Origin: Christensenella sp. UBA2853
Lineage (GTDB): Bacteria > Bacillota > Clostridia > Christensenellales > Aristaeellaceae
Reading direction: 5' to 3'
DNA length: 64,000 nucleotides
NCBI GenBank assembly: GCA_002350845.1
Contig: DEFL01000026.1
Coordinates: 31,448-95,447, forward strand
In this document: piece after piece, positions 1 through 8,960 of the stretch
Position numbering within the stretch: the first letter of the stretch is position 1
Layout: each line of letters starts with the position of its first letter
The notes under the pieces: model-generated
The model's input: the letters and a program-made list of their open reading frames with translations, nothing else
Database searches by the model: none
What the model was told of the DNA's origin: nothing
Position numbers and translations under genes: made by a program

Positions 1-1127
1 ACTGCTCGGACCGCTACCATGTCTTTTCGTCGGACAACCTGACGGACTGGGTGGATCACGGCGTCGCGTTCTCCCTGCAGGATACAGCCTGGGCAAAGGA
101 TCTCGGCGCGCTGTATGCGCCGGACTGCGCGTACAGGGACGGGACATACTACCTGTACTACTGCGTGCCGGACGGGCGCTGCGGCGTAGCGGTCTCCTCC
201 TCTCCGTGCGGCCCGTTCAGGGATATCGGGCCCATCGCGCATGTCCACGGCATTGATCCCGCGGTCCTTCTGGATGACGACGGATGCGCGTACCTCTACT
301 GGGGACAGATGGACGGCGTGCGCGCAGCCCGCCTGAAGGACAATCTCACAGAGATTGACCCGGCAACGGTTTCGCAGCCGCTGAGCGTTCGGGAGCACGA
401 GTTCCATGAGGGCAGCTCCGTGAAAAAGATCGGCGGGAAATACTATTATCTCTTCACGGATACGCACCGCCACGGCGGAAAGGCGACCTGCCTCGGGTAT
501 GCGGTGTCGGATCATCCGACGACCGGCTTCCGATACGGCGGCATTGTGGTGGATAACTTCCCCTGCGATCCGGAAACGTGGAACAATCACGGCTCTCTGT
601 GCCGCATCGGGGACACCTGGTACGTCTTCTACCACCGCTCCACCCACGCCAGCCGCTATTCCCGGTGGGTCTGCGCAGAGCCGGTGGTCTTCCGGCCGGA
701 CGGAAGCATCCGGGAGGTCCGGATGACAACCTCGGGCATGGGCGGGCCGCTTGCGGCCGCAGAGCGCCTCCATGCATGGCGCGCCTGTGAGCGCAGCGGC
801 CATGCGCGCGTCGCCGCGGACAGCGGGGCAGAGGAAGGGATTGCGCTTTCCGGCCTCCGGAGCGGCGACACGGCGCTGTACAGGTACCTTGCGTTTTCCG
901 GGGAGGAGAGGATGGACATCTGCCTGCGCTCGGACGGGCTCTGCCGCGTGGAAGTCTATGCGGACGGAGTGTACCTGGGCTGTGCCCAGACGGATACCGG
1001 CGGCGCGTACCGGGTGCTTTCGGTGGAAATGCCCGCACTGGAAGGCGTCCATGAGATCAGCCTTCAGTTTTATGGGACGTTTGAGGACGCGGCAGCCGAC
1101 TGGTTCCGCTTTTCCATGCACAACTGA
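1..1127 (+). CDS. Glycoside hydrolase family 43 protein, 5' end outside window
   Basis: The frame is open from the first bases, so the true start lies upstream; about 374 residues are visible. The core is a GH43 five-bladed propeller: the segment DPAVLLDDDG carries the likely pKa-modulating Asp and HEFHEGSS carries the likely acid Glu, while the N-terminal catalytic base Asp would sit outside the window. After about residue 250 the sequence becomes a beta-sandwich resembling CBM6-type carbohydrate-binding modules. GH43 enzymes are mostly alpha-L-arabinofuranosidases or beta-xylosidases acting on hemicellulose or pectin side chains; the exact substrate cannot be read. A strong terminator follows the stop directly. 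Confidence 0.85.
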   Translation, partial: CSDRYHVFSSDNLTDWVDHGVAFSLQDTAWAKDLGALYAPDCAYRDGTYYLYYCVPDGRCGVAVSSSPCGPFRDIGPIAHVHGIDPAVLLDDDGCAYLYWGQMDGVRAARLKDNLTEIDPATVSQPLSVREHEFHEGSSVKKIGGKYYYLFTDTHRHGGKATCLGYAVSDHPTTGFRYGGIVVDNFPCDPETWNNHGSLCRIGDTWYVFYHRSTHASRYSRWVCAEPVVFRPDGSIREVRMTTSGMGGPLAAAERLHAWRACERSGHARVAADSGAEEGIALSGLRSGDTALYRYLAFSGEERMDICLRSDGLCRVEVYADGVYLGCAQTDTGGAYRVLSVEMPALEGVHEISLQFYGTFEDAAADWFRFSMHN

Positions 1128-1135
1128 AAAAAAGG

Positions 1136-1163
1136 ACAGCATCCGAAAGCGGATGCTGTTTTT
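1136..1163. terminator. Bidirectional intrinsic terminator
   Basis: A perfect 10-bp stem (1136-1145 with 1150-1159) has an AAAG loop. It is followed by a T run on the plus strand and preceded by an A run, so it can end both the GH43 gene and the convergent leucine-rich-repeat gene. Confidence 0.85.
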
Positions 1164-1169
1164 GAATCC

Positions 1170-1760
1170 TCACTTGGCGAACCACCTTGCGTTGTAGGGC
1201 AGGCTGGTCAGGACATGCATGCCCGGCTCAAAGGCACCGTCTGCAATGGAGACAACGCTGTCGGGCAGCCGCAGGACAAAGGAGAGCGACAGCCCGCCCG
1301 AGAAAAAGACTGCGGGCTCAATCGTCTCCAGACCATCCTTGACAATGAATTCCACATTGTCGGGGAAATAGTCAAACGAGAAGGTGCCGGTTTTCAGCTG
1401 TTTCAGACCGGAAGGCAGAACCACTTTCCGAAGGCCGGTGCAGTCGCGGAAGGCGTGGATGCCGATTTCCGTGACGCTGTCGGGGAGAATGAGCGTGCGG
1501 ATTCCCCTGCACAGGGCAAACGCGCTTTCCCGGACATGCTGCAGGGTTTCAGGAAACACAATGCTGGTGATTTCCGGATGATTGAAGAAACAGCCGGGGC
1601 CGATGTCCGTGACCGGTTTTCCATCGACCTGGTCCGGAAGAATGACCGTCTCAAGATCATCCGTGAGGTAATGGGTCAGGGCAACCCCGTCGTCGTATTC
1701 CGCAATGTCAAAGACCATACAGCCTTCTGGACATTCCACGGCGATGCGCTTGTTACTCAT
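1170..1760 (-). CDS. BspA-type leucine-rich-repeat protein
   Basis: This 196-residue protein has a short N-terminal beta-rich segment and then about four LRR_5 (BspA/TpLRR) repeats. The repeats read like F-N-x-P-x-I-T-S-I-V-F-P, with the recurring pattern of a leucine strand, a proline turn and an 'xxIGxxAFxxC' start. No signal peptide or membrane segment is visible, so it is probably cytoplasmic. I chose ATG 1760 because a GGAAGGAG site sits just upstream; longer in-frame extensions lack one. LRR_5 proteins often mediate protein contacts; no specific partner is suggested. It is convergent with the GH43 gene and stands alone. Confidence 0.75.
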   Translation of the reverse strand: MSNKRIAVECPEGCMVFDIAEYDDGVALTHYLTDDLETVILPDQVDGKPVTDIGPGCFFNHPEITSIVFPETLQHVRESAFALCRGIRTLILPDSVTEIGIHAFRDCTGLRKVVLPSGLKQLKTGTFSFDYFPDNVEFIVKDGLETIEPAVFFSGGLSLSFVLRLPDSVVSIADGAFEPGMHVLTSLPYNARWFAK

Positions 1761-2019
1761 GTCTTCGTCTCCTTCCTGAAAAGGGTCGGATGCACACGGC
1801 AAAGACTTCCTGCGGAAGATAGGGAAAAAAACAGGCTTCGTCTGCCTGTGAACGTACGAAAAGCAGACTTCGGCCGGGCACAGGAAGAGGGCTCGCAAAA
1901 AACTCTGAGCGGTGCAGGTGTGAAGTTTTGTTAGAAATCGAATATTATGATACCTGAGAAAAATGGAAAAATCAAGGACTCAGAGCAAAAAATGCAAAAA
2001 ATGATCTGTTTTTGGCCGA

Positions 2020-2048
2020 AAAGAAAAGCCCTGCCTGAAAAGGCAGGG
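2020..2048 (-). terminator. Intrinsic terminator of the cystatin-like gene
   Basis: The 8-bp stem 2029-2036/2041-2048 has a GAAA loop. On the minus strand it is followed by a T-rich run, just past the stop of the secreted protein gene. Confidence 0.8.
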
Positions 2049-2063
2049 GGTTATGCGGATGGA

Positions 2064-2705
2064 TCAGCCGTTGGACGGCAGGAAACCATAGGCGTCGGTG
2101 ATTTCCGCTGCGCCGTCGAGGGACTCATACACATGGAGGATCTCATAGGCGGGGGCGGCACCGGACTCGGTGACTTCACAGAAGATGGAGTAGTTGGTGC
2201 CGGAGACCAGCTGCGTGGCCAGGAGCAGCATCGGGCGGACCGCCGTGTCTTTCGTGTCCTTCAGCGCTTTATCCAGCGCGGTCTTTGCGGCCTCTGTGAG
2301 TTCGGGCGTCTCCGGGGCCTGCCATCCGCCCAGCAGGTCGGGCATACCGGCCGGGGCGTCGCAGTCAAAGATGTCCAGGACGTCGGTATTGCCGTCCAGG
2401 CTCTGGTAAATGGTCACCAGTGCGTAGGAGGCGGGGTCATCGCTGTCCTCGGAGAGGGCGGTGCACAGGATGCAGTGATTGGTGCCGGAGACCACCTGGC
2501 TGGCGATATAGGCAACCGGGGTATAGTTCGTTCCGGCCAGATCGGCGAGCGCTTTGGTGGCGATGTCTTTCTGCTCAGGTGTGAGCGTGTGGGATGCGCT
2601 TTCACTCCAGCCGCCGTCAATCGGGTTTTCCGCAAAGGCGCCAAAGGCCAGGGTCAGAAGCATCAGCGTAGCGAGGACAAAGGCAGATATTTTTTTCATC
2701 ATCAT
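2064..2705 (-). CDS. Secreted protein with two cystatin-like repeats
   Basis: The 213-residue protein begins with a classical Sec signal peptide (lysines, then a hydrophobic stretch ending AFGAFA, cleavage near residue 25). The mature part has two similar repeats of about 85 residues. Each starts with a GGW motif, continues with a helix-like segment and then shows QVVSGTN or QLVSGTN followed by a beta strand with Cys. The GG plus Q-x-V-x-G pattern is the protease-contacting signature of the cystatin fold, so a secreted inhibitor of cysteine proteases is possible. This is inferred from motif and spacing only. Three ATG codons run in tandem after an AAGGAAATC site; the first was kept. Confidence 0.65.
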   Translation of the reverse strand: MMMKKISAFVLATLMLLTLAFGAFAENPIDGGWSESASHTLTPEQKDIATKALADLAGTNYTPVAYIASQVVSGTNHCILCTALSEDSDDPASYALVTIYQSLDGNTDVLDIFDCDAPAGMPDLLGGWQAPETPELTEAAKTALDKALKDTKDTAVRPMLLLATQLVSGTNYSIFCEVTESGAAPAYEILHVYESLDGAAEITDAYGFLPSNG

Positions 2706-3038
2706 GATTTCCTTCTTTCTTACAGCAGAATCACGGAGCGTTTATTTCCCCGTTCACCCGAATAGACGAATGAGGAGGAAGAATTGTTCCGCACCCTTCC
2801 AAGTTTTTTTCAGGGGAAAGGAAATACGATGAAACCGTCTTGCAAGGCCGGTCTTTCGCCGCTATACTTCAGTCTGGAGATACAGAACATGTTTGGGTGC
2901 GCCTGCCGGGACGCTGCAGGTTTTCGTGTGCGCAAAAAGGTCACTTCCGGGTGACCAGTCTGCGGCAGAGAGCGTGCGGAAACCGGTCCCGCAGACAGAG
3001 CAGGCGCTGCAGAAATTGTTGGGAAAGAAGGGACGCCC
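2706..3038. other. Intergenic region with sbcD promoter and a possible tiny ORF
   Basis: This 333-base gap separates the divergent cystatin-like gene and sbcD. It holds the candidate sbcD promoter at 2840-2868. An ORF of 41 codons (2829-2954) follows an AGGGGAAAGGA stretch and has four Cys-containing positions, but its start overlaps the -35 box, so I do not call it a gene. No RNA gene is recognisable. Confidence 0.5.
2840..2868 (+). promoter_or_regulatory. Candidate sigma-A promoter for sbcDC
   Basis: A TTGCAA -35 box (2840-2845) and a TATACT -10 box (2863-2868) are separated by exactly 17 bases. The 5' leader to sbcD would be about 165 bases. Confidence 0.5.
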
Positions 3039-4289
3039 ATGAAACTGATTCACCTCGCTGACCTCCATTTTGGCCGTCAGCTCCATGGCCTGTCGCTGGT
3101 GACCCAGGGGGACCAGGAATACTGGTGCAGGGGATGCCTGAAGGTGATCGATGAGGAGAAACCGGACGCGGTGCTCATTGCCGGCGATGTCTATGACAGG
3201 AGTCAGCCCGGCAGTGAAGCCAGGCGGCTGTGCAGTGATTTTCTGACCGCGCTCGCTGCGCGCGGCATTCCGGTGTGCATGATTTCCGGCAATCATGACT
3301 CGGGCGAAAACATCGCCTATCTCGGCGACCTTGTCTGGGAAAAGAAACTGTATGTCGCGGGTGTCCTGGAAAATCCGCTCCAGTGCGTGACACTGGAGGA
3401 CGCGTTCGGCCCTGTGCATATCTGGATGCTCCCGTATTTCTTCCCGGCGCTGGCCAGGTCGGTTTATCCCACGGAAGAGGCGCCATCCAGCTATACTGAA
3501 GCCTGCCGGATGATCCTGGAGCATCAGAAGATGAACCCTGAAGAGAGAAATGTGCTCATCGCGCATCAGCTGGTGCTCTCGGGCACCGACGCGCCGGAGA
3601 TGGGCGGCAGCGAAACCACGGTCGGCGGTGTCGGACAGATCGATTATCACGTGTTTGACGATTTTGATTACGTCGCGCTCGGCCATATTCACAAGGAACA
3701 GGTCATGGGACGGCCGGAAGTCCGCTATGCCGGTTCCCCGCTGTGCTATCACTTCGGGGAAGCGGGAAAAACGGATGAGGGCAATTTCAAAAAAGGCGTG
3801 CTGGTGGTGGAACTCGGGGAGAAAGGATCCGCCCCGACCTACCGCCGGGTGCCGGTTGCCCCGCTGCATCCGCTGCGCAACATGGAAGGCACGCTGGAGA
3901 GCATCGCGGAGGAGCAGAAACACAGCGGAAGGCGCGGTGAATACATTCATGTGCGCCTGACCGACGAGGTGCTTCCCGAGGATACTCTGCCGCGCCTGCG
4001 CGCGCTGTTTGACGCATCCGGAAGTCAGATGCTCTGGCTCGACCGGGTGCCAAGGAGCGCAGCCGGGGAAATGCAGTTCCAGGCCTCCGCGGACAAGAGC
4101 GCCGAGGAATATTTCCTGGAATACTATCAGGAGCAGCGGCCGGACATGCCGATTTCGCCCTTTGATCAGCAGCTGATCCACCATCTCCAGGAACTCCTGG
4201 AGACCCGGGGCGACGAGGAAACCACGGAAGCGCTCGCTGAGCGCCTGGTCCGGTACGCAGGGACACTGAGCGGGGAGGTGAACGCATGA
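3039..4289 (+). CDS. sbcD: Exonuclease subunit SbcD
   Basis: SbcD is the Mre11-type nuclease subunit of the SbcCD complex, which opens DNA hairpins and trims protein-blocked ends in an ATP- and Mn2+-dependent way. All phosphoesterase motifs are visible: D8 and H10 in DLHFG, D50 in GDVYDR, SGNHDS near residues 83-88, and GHIHKE near residue 207. The length (416 residues) is normal. A GAAGG site precedes ATG 3039. Its last four bases overlap the start of sbcC, the usual translationally coupled arrangement. Confidence 0.95.
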   Translation: MKLIHLADLHFGRQLHGLSLVTQGDQEYWCRGCLKVIDEEKPDAVLIAGDVYDRSQPGSEARRLCSDFLTALAARGIPVCMISGNHDSGENIAYLGDLVWEKKLYVAGVLENPLQCVTLEDAFGPVHIWMLPYFFPALARSVYPTEEAPSSYTEACRMILEHQKMNPEERNVLIAHQLVLSGTDAPEMGGSETTVGGVGQIDYHVFDDFDYVALGHIHKEQVMGRPEVRYAGSPLCYHFGEAGKTDEGNFKKGVLVVELGEKGSAPTYRRVPVAPLHPLRNMEGTLESIAEEQKHSGRRGEYIHVRLTDEVLPEDTLPRLRALFDASGSQMLWLDRVPRSAAGEMQFQASADKSAEEYFLEYYQEQRPDMPISPFDQQLIHHLQELLETRGDEETTEALAERLVRYAGTLSGEVNA

Positions 4290-7200
4290 AACCGCTGAAA
4301 CTGACCATGAAAGCCTTCGGCTCCTATGCCCAGAAAACAACGCTGGATTTCACAAAGCTCCCGCAGGGCGTCTATCTCATTACAGGAGAAACCGGCGCCG
4401 GCAAGACCACGATCTTTGACGCCATTGTGTTCGCCCTCTTCGGGACAGCCAGCGGTTCAGACCGCGATCCCTCCATGATGCACTCCGACTATGTGAGCCG
4501 CGGGGAGGACACGGAGGTCACTCTTGTCTATTCACACAACGGAAGAGAATACACGGTCACCCGGACCCTTCACTATGCAAAATCCAAGGCATACAAGGAC
4601 GGATACAATCCAAAGGCTTCACCGAAGGCCGTCATGGAAGGGGAAGGCATGGAGGTCATTGACGGCCCCAGCAAAGTGACGGCAAAATCGGAGGAGCTCC
4701 TGGGCCTGGATGACCGGCAGTTCCGGCAGATCATCATGCTCGCCCAGGGCGAGTTCCGTGCGTTCCTCGAAGCGGACACATCCAAGCGCGAGGCGATCCT
4801 GTCCCGCCTCTTTGATGACGCCCGCTACCGCGCCTTCCAGGATGTCCTGAAGGCCGCGGAGGATCGCCTGCTCGCGGAGCGGAAGGCGCATACAAACGAG
4901 ATTGTGGCTGCCATGCGTTCCTTTGATCTCACCGGCATGACGGATGAGGAAAAGGCGAAATATGACCCGGCCTATCCGGACCTTCTGGGCACGCTGGAAG
5001 CGGTTGTCGAAGGGGACCGGGCCGCGGAGGCGGAAACCGGGGCCGCGTACACGAAGGCGGACACCGAGGCCGCAAATGCTGCGCGCGCCGTGGATGCCGC
5101 AAAGGCGTCCAATAAGCTTCTGGATCAGCTGGAGAACACACAAAAAGAACTTGAGTCGCTCAGAGCCAGGCAGGGAGAAATGGATGCGCTGAAGGAATGC
5201 GTCCGGCTCTGTGACCTGGCGCTCCATGAGATCCGACCCAAGGAAGAGACCGTGCTGCGCGCCGCCAAAACCCTGAAGGAAACCGAAGAAAGCGCACAGA
5301 AACTCGAAGAGGACATCCGGAAGGGTCAGAGTACGCTTGAAGCGTTGGTTCCGGTGAAGCAAGCGGCCGAGGGCAGACAGGCGGAAGGCGAAGCAATGAA
5401 AATCCGCGCTTCCGAGCTGGAAAAGACCCTGCCGCAGTATACGAAAAAGAGTCAGCTCCTCGGAAAACTCCAGAGTGCGGAAAAAGATCTGGAAAAGGCA
5501 TCCGCCAGTCTGGATGATGCCAAAAAAGCGCAGGAAACGCTGGAAAACCGGCTGAAGGACAAACAGGCGTTCCTCGAATCTGTCCGGGACGCTGAGGTGC
5601 TTCTGGAAAAGGCGAAGTCGCAGAAAAAGGAAGCGGAGGGGCACCTCGAGCAGCTGCAGACGCTCATCGGCGATGTGAAAAAAGCGCGGAAAGTGCAGAA
5701 GGAATGCGAGACGGCGCTGGAAAAGCTGCAGGCGGCCAACGCGAAAGCGGGAAAGGCGGAGGCAGATTACCACCGCGTGGTGGAGGAGCGCATTGCAGCG
5801 CAGGCCGGGGAACTCGGCGTCAGCCTGAAGCGGGCCATGGAAGAGACAGGCGAGGCCCTGTGCCCGGTCTGCCATGCGCATTATGTGCGCGGGGACGCGG
5901 TGCACTTTGCCGAGCCCTCCGCCTCCGATCCGACCCGGGAAGATGTCGATGCAGCACAGCACGCCATGCAGAAGGCCCAGACAGAACTGCACGGCGCGGC
6001 CGGCGATGCGGAAGGCCTCTCCGCGCGTTTTGAGGAAATGAAAAACACCGCGCAGACCCGGGCTGCTGCGCTGGGACTGGCGGATGAATGGGTGCTTCTC
6101 TCGGATGAAACGCTGCTGATGGACCGGGAGAAGGAAGAGAAAGCGCTTCTGGAGGAAAAGGAAGCAGCCTGCCGGAAGGCGCAGGAAACTGTGGAACAGA
6201 AGTGCTCTGCCGAAAATGAAGCCGCGGAGATCCGCAAAGCACAGGAAGCAGGCGTCCAGGAGATCCGCGACCTGGAGCAGGCTGTGCAGAAACTGCAGAT
6301 TGAAGTGCCCTCGCTGAAGGCGGAAGCGGATGCCATCCGTCTGGACTTTGAAAGCCTCGGCGAGGCCGAGAAGGCCATGCGTCAGGCGCAGGCGGGCGCG
6401 AAGGCGATTGATGATGCCATCCGGCGTGCGCAGGAGGATGTGAGCCGGATGGAAAACCAGCTCTCGGAAATGCAGGGCAGACAGGCCACGCTCTCGTCGC
6501 AGGCGGAGAAAAACCGGCTGGACCTGGACGCGGCCGGCGAAGCGTTCCGGCGTGCGGTCGCAGCATCCGAGTTTGCGGATGAGGCGGCGTACCGAAAGGC
6601 GCTGGAACCTGCCGGGACAGACGGCGAGGGCTATCTGAACCGGTCGCGCGCAGCGATTGCGGCCTTTGACAGTGCGCTGCACACCGCAGAGCATTCGGTA
6701 GAGATGCTCCGCGAACAGGCCGGCGAGCATACGGAGCGCGTGGATGTGGAGGCGCTGGAAAAGGTGAGCGAGGAAGCCGTCCGGGTGAAGGGCGAGGCAA
6801 GGGAGCGGCATACCAATGCTGTGTCGACCCTGAAGGTGCATGAAATGACTCTTGGGAATGTGCGCAAAAGCCGCGAGGCCCTCAGAGGCACGGACGAAGC
6901 GTTCCGGCATATCAGCTCGCTCTCGGAGCTGGCCAACCGCGACCGGGCGACCGGCAGCATTCTGACCTTCTCGCGCTATGTGCTGACCTATGTCTTCCGG
7001 GAAATCCTGCAGGCGGCCAATCAGCACCTGGATACCATGAGCGGGGGCAAGTATGAACTGGTGTACAGACGAATGGACAACAATGCAGCGCAGCTCGGCG
7101 GCCTGAACATGAATGTGCTGGACCATATCACCGGCGAGCAGCGGGATGTGAAATCGCTCTCGGGCGGTGAATCCTTTGAAGTCTCCATGTCCCTGGCCCT

Positions 7201-7444
7201 CGGCCTTTCGAGCGTCGTGCAGGCACGCTCGGGTGCGCTGAGCGCAGAGGCCATGTTTGTCGACGAGGGCTTCGGATCCCTGGGCGAAAGGGAACTGAAT
7301 GCGGCCATGGATGTCCTCTCAGGACTGTCCGGCGACAGCAAGCAGATTGGCATCATCTCCCATGTCGCGAAGCTCGAGGAATGCATTCCCGCCAAGGTCC
7401 GCGTGACCGGCGGCAGGAACGGAAGCACGCTGACGATAGAATAA
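4286..7444 (+). CDS. sbcC: Exonuclease subunit SbcC
   Basis: SbcC is the Rad50-like ATPase subunit that clamps DNA for SbcD. The 1052-residue protein has Walker A GETGAGKTT at about residues 34-42 and long coiled-coil arms rich in Glu, Lys, Ala and Gln. A zinc hook CPVC lies near residue 525, the ABC signature LSGGESF near 957, and Walker B MFVDEGFGSL near 990. The start ATG overlaps the sbcD stop by four bases. The coiled-coil region produces long antisense open frames that are not genes. A terminator follows within 50 bases. Confidence 0.95.
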   Translation: MKPLKLTMKAFGSYAQKTTLDFTKLPQGVYLITGETGAGKTTIFDAIVFALFGTASGSDRDPSMMHSDYVSRGEDTEVTLVYSHNGREYTVTRTLHYAKSKAYKDGYNPKASPKAVMEGEGMEVIDGPSKVTAKSEELLGLDDRQFRQIIMLAQGEFRAFLEADTSKREAILSRLFDDARYRAFQDVLKAAEDRLLAERKAHTNEIVAAMRSFDLTGMTDEEKAKYDPAYPDLLGTLEAVVEGDRAAEAETGAAYTKADTEAANAARAVDAAKASNKLLDQLENTQKELESLRARQGEMDALKECVRLCDLALHEIRPKEETVLRAAKTLKETEESAQKLEEDIRKGQSTLEALVPVKQAAEGRQAEGEAMKIRASELEKTLPQYTKKSQLLGKLQSAEKDLEKASASLDDAKKAQETLENRLKDKQAFLESVRDAEVLLEKAKSQKKEAEGHLEQLQTLIGDVKKARKVQKECETALEKLQAANAKAGKAEADYHRVVEERIAAQAGELGVSLKRAMEETGEALCPVCHAHYVRGDAVHFAEPSASDPTREDVDAAQHAMQKAQTELHGAAGDAEGLSARFEEMKNTAQTRAAALGLADEWVLLSDETLLMDREKEEKALLEEKEAACRKAQETVEQKCSAENEAAEIRKAQEAGVQEIRDLEQAVQKLQIEVPSLKAEADAIRLDFESLGEAEKAMRQAQAGAKAIDDAIRRAQEDVSRMENQLSEMQGRQATLSSQAEKNRLDLDAAGEAFRRAVAASEFADEAAYRKALEPAGTDGEGYLNRSRAAIAAFDSALHTAEHSVEMLREQAGEHTERVDVEALEKVSEEAVRVKGEARERHTNAVSTLKVHEMTLGNVRKSREALRGTDEAFRHISSLSELANRDRATGSILTFSRYVLTYVFREILQAANQHLDTMSGGKYELVYRRMDNNAAQLGGLNMNVLDHITGEQRDVKSLSGGESFEVSMSLALGLSSVVQARSGALSAEAMFVDEGFGSLGERELNAAMDVLSGLSGDSKQIGIISHVAKLEECIPAKVRVTGGRNGSTLTIE

Positions 7445-7451
7445 GTCGGCA

Positions 7452-7492
7452 TAAAAAAATGAGGGCAGCATCCCGGGCGGGGTGCTGCCTTT
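7452..7492. terminator. Bidirectional terminator after sbcC
   Basis: A GGCAGCA/TGCTGCC stem (7464-7470 with 7483-7489), extended by C-G pairs, has an A run on its left and T residues on its right. It can end both sbcC and the convergent Fe-S type gene. Confidence 0.75.
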
Positions 7493-7494
7493 CG

Positions 7495-8112
7495 TTATGT
7501 GCATGGATAGCCCGGCGGATAGAGTCCCTGCGTGGTCTCTTCAAAGAGCAGGTCCAGAAGATGCCGTGGCGCGACAGAGGTGACGCTGAAGGAACGCGTG
7601 CAGCCCGTGCAGTAGACGACGACACTGCTTTCGGAAAAATCGGCGGCACGAAGATGGGCCATGGCGATGCGCTTTTCCAGGTCCGGAGAGGACCCGCCGC
7701 AGCAGCGCGCTTCGTCCCGCGTGAGGTCAGGTTCTACGAGGTCAATGTGCATCTTTTCGCACAGCTGCCGCGCAGAGACCTGCATTTCAGGGCTGTGGCG
7801 GTGCCTTGCATGGCAGGCGTCATGGATGGACATCTTTTCCCCGTGATAATCCGGGAACGGAAAGTCAGTGCCCAGAAGCACCTTCCACAGGGAGACAATG
7901 GAGATGCCTTGATTTTCTTCGCCAAAGTGATGGCTGCAGCCGGGACAGCAGACAATCAGGGTGGTGCCTTCCGGCACATGCTCTCCGGACTTGCAGCAGG
8001 GATCCCAGAGACCGTCAATCAGCCCGCGCTCCTGAAGAAAGCGGGTCATGCGGTCAATGAGTTCCGGCTTGTACTTCTTCAGGGCACAGCCTGGCGCAAA
8101 GAGTGTTTTCAT
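7495..8112 (-). CDS. Heterodisulfide-reductase-like cysteine-rich (CCG domain) protein
   Basis: The 205-residue protein is rich in paired cysteines: APGCA near the start, CCKSG, CCPGC, DACHARH, CCGGS and YCTGC. This two-fold CCG-type pattern is the cysteine-rich domain (PF02754-like) of HdrB and related Fe-S subunits. Unlike a full subunit, no extra ferredoxin CxxCxxCxxxCP motif is seen, so it is probably a stand-alone redox or Fe-S protein of unknown partner. A GGAGG site precedes ATG 8112. It lies 12 bases after the isomerase-like gene and is likely its operon partner. Confidence 0.7.
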   Translation of the reverse strand: MKTLFAPGCALKKYKPELIDRMTRFLQERGLIDGLWDPCCKSGEHVPEGTTLIVCCPGCSHHFGEENQGISIVSLWKVLLGTDFPFPDYHGEKMSIHDACHARHRHSPEMQVSARQLCEKMHIDLVEPDLTRDEARCCGGSSPDLEKRIAMAHLRAADFSESSVVVYCTGCTRSFSVTSVAPRHLLDLLFEETTQGLYPPGYPCT

Positions 8113-8124
8113 ACGTGCCTCCGT

Positions 8125-8883
8125 TTACGCTTCCGCCCACAGGGCACTGAGCAGCGCGATGGCCCGGGGACCGTCTTTGAGAAGATCCTCGCACTTTCCT
8201 TCAATGCTGACATTGCCCTGGTAATCGGTATGCTTCATGGCAGCAAACATCTGCACATAGCCTTCTTCGCGCTCGAGGGGAATGGTGCGGCCCTCCGGGG
8301 AAGCAATATGCGCATGTGCAATCCCGCCGAGGCGCTCGAGATCGCCCGGGCGTTCCTGGGAGCGCGCGATGTGGTAATAGTCAGCCAGCAGCTTCACGCA
8401 GGGGTGATTGACCGCGGCCGCCAGGCAGGCGCCCTCGGCCACCGAGTTGATCATGTCCGTCTCGGAGGGATTCAGCGGTTCAATCACCACGGTGATCCCG
8501 AACGGCTCGGCCTCTTCCCCGATCAGACGGGTGATGTCCATCAGTTTCCGGAAGGCTTCCGGGTAGGCCAGATCCTCAGGCCGTCTGCGGGCTTTGCCGC
8601 TGCCAAAGACCACCGTCTTTCCGCCCAGCGCCGCGACACGCTCAAAGGCCTTGTGCAGATAGGCGCGCAGGTCCGTTTCTTCCCAGTCATACAGGGATTT
8701 TCCGGGGAAAAGGACGTTGAAAGAAGATGCCGGAATGGAGGACTGTGCAAGCGCCTTTCTGGCCTCCTCAAATGCTTCGTCGCTCATCTCATAGACGCTG
8801 GTCACGGAAGGCTCGATGTAGGCAAAGCCTGCCTGCTCCACTTCCTGGAGTCGGTCGAGTTTGGCACAGAATCCGATCTTCAT
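8125..8883 (-). CDS. Sugar phosphate isomerase/epimerase-like TIM-barrel protein
   Basis: The 252-residue sequence fits the AP endonuclease 2/xylose isomerase-like TIM barrel (PF01261). It has barrel strands ending in Glu or His, including VVIEPLNPSE near residue 140, LLADYYHIAR near 165, AHAHIASPEGR near 190 and SIEGK near 226, which would form the metal site. Family members isomerise or epimerise sugars or sugar acids; the substrate is not readable. AAGGAGG precedes ATG 8883. It is co-directional with the CCG protein and downstream of the sirtuin gene. Confidence 0.75.
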   Translation of the reverse strand: MKIGFCAKLDRLQEVEQAGFAYIEPSVTSVYEMSDEAFEEARKALAQSSIPASSFNVLFPGKSLYDWEETDLRAYLHKAFERVAALGGKTVVFGSGKARRRPEDLAYPEAFRKLMDITRLIGEEAEPFGITVVIEPLNPSETDMINSVAEGACLAAAVNHPCVKLLADYYHIARSQERPGDLERLGGIAHAHIASPEGRTIPLEREEGYVQMFAAMKHTDYQGNVSIEGKCEDLLKDGPRAIALLSALWAEA

Positions 8884-8960
8884 TGGTGTATCCTCCTTTT
8901 CGTTCGTGCGCTGGGTTTTCGGAATACATCCAATACAGGAAACAAATGGGCATTCGGCGC

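Noticed and set aside
2829..2954. 41-codon Cys-containing ORF upstream of sbcD
   Set aside because: It overlaps the -35 box of the sbcD promoter, and nothing in it resembles a known small protein.
4619..7126. 835-codon minus-strand open frame
   Set aside because: It is the shadow of the sbcC coiled coil; it is rich in Phe, Leu and Arg, has no ribosome site, and the sense protein has all SbcC motifs.
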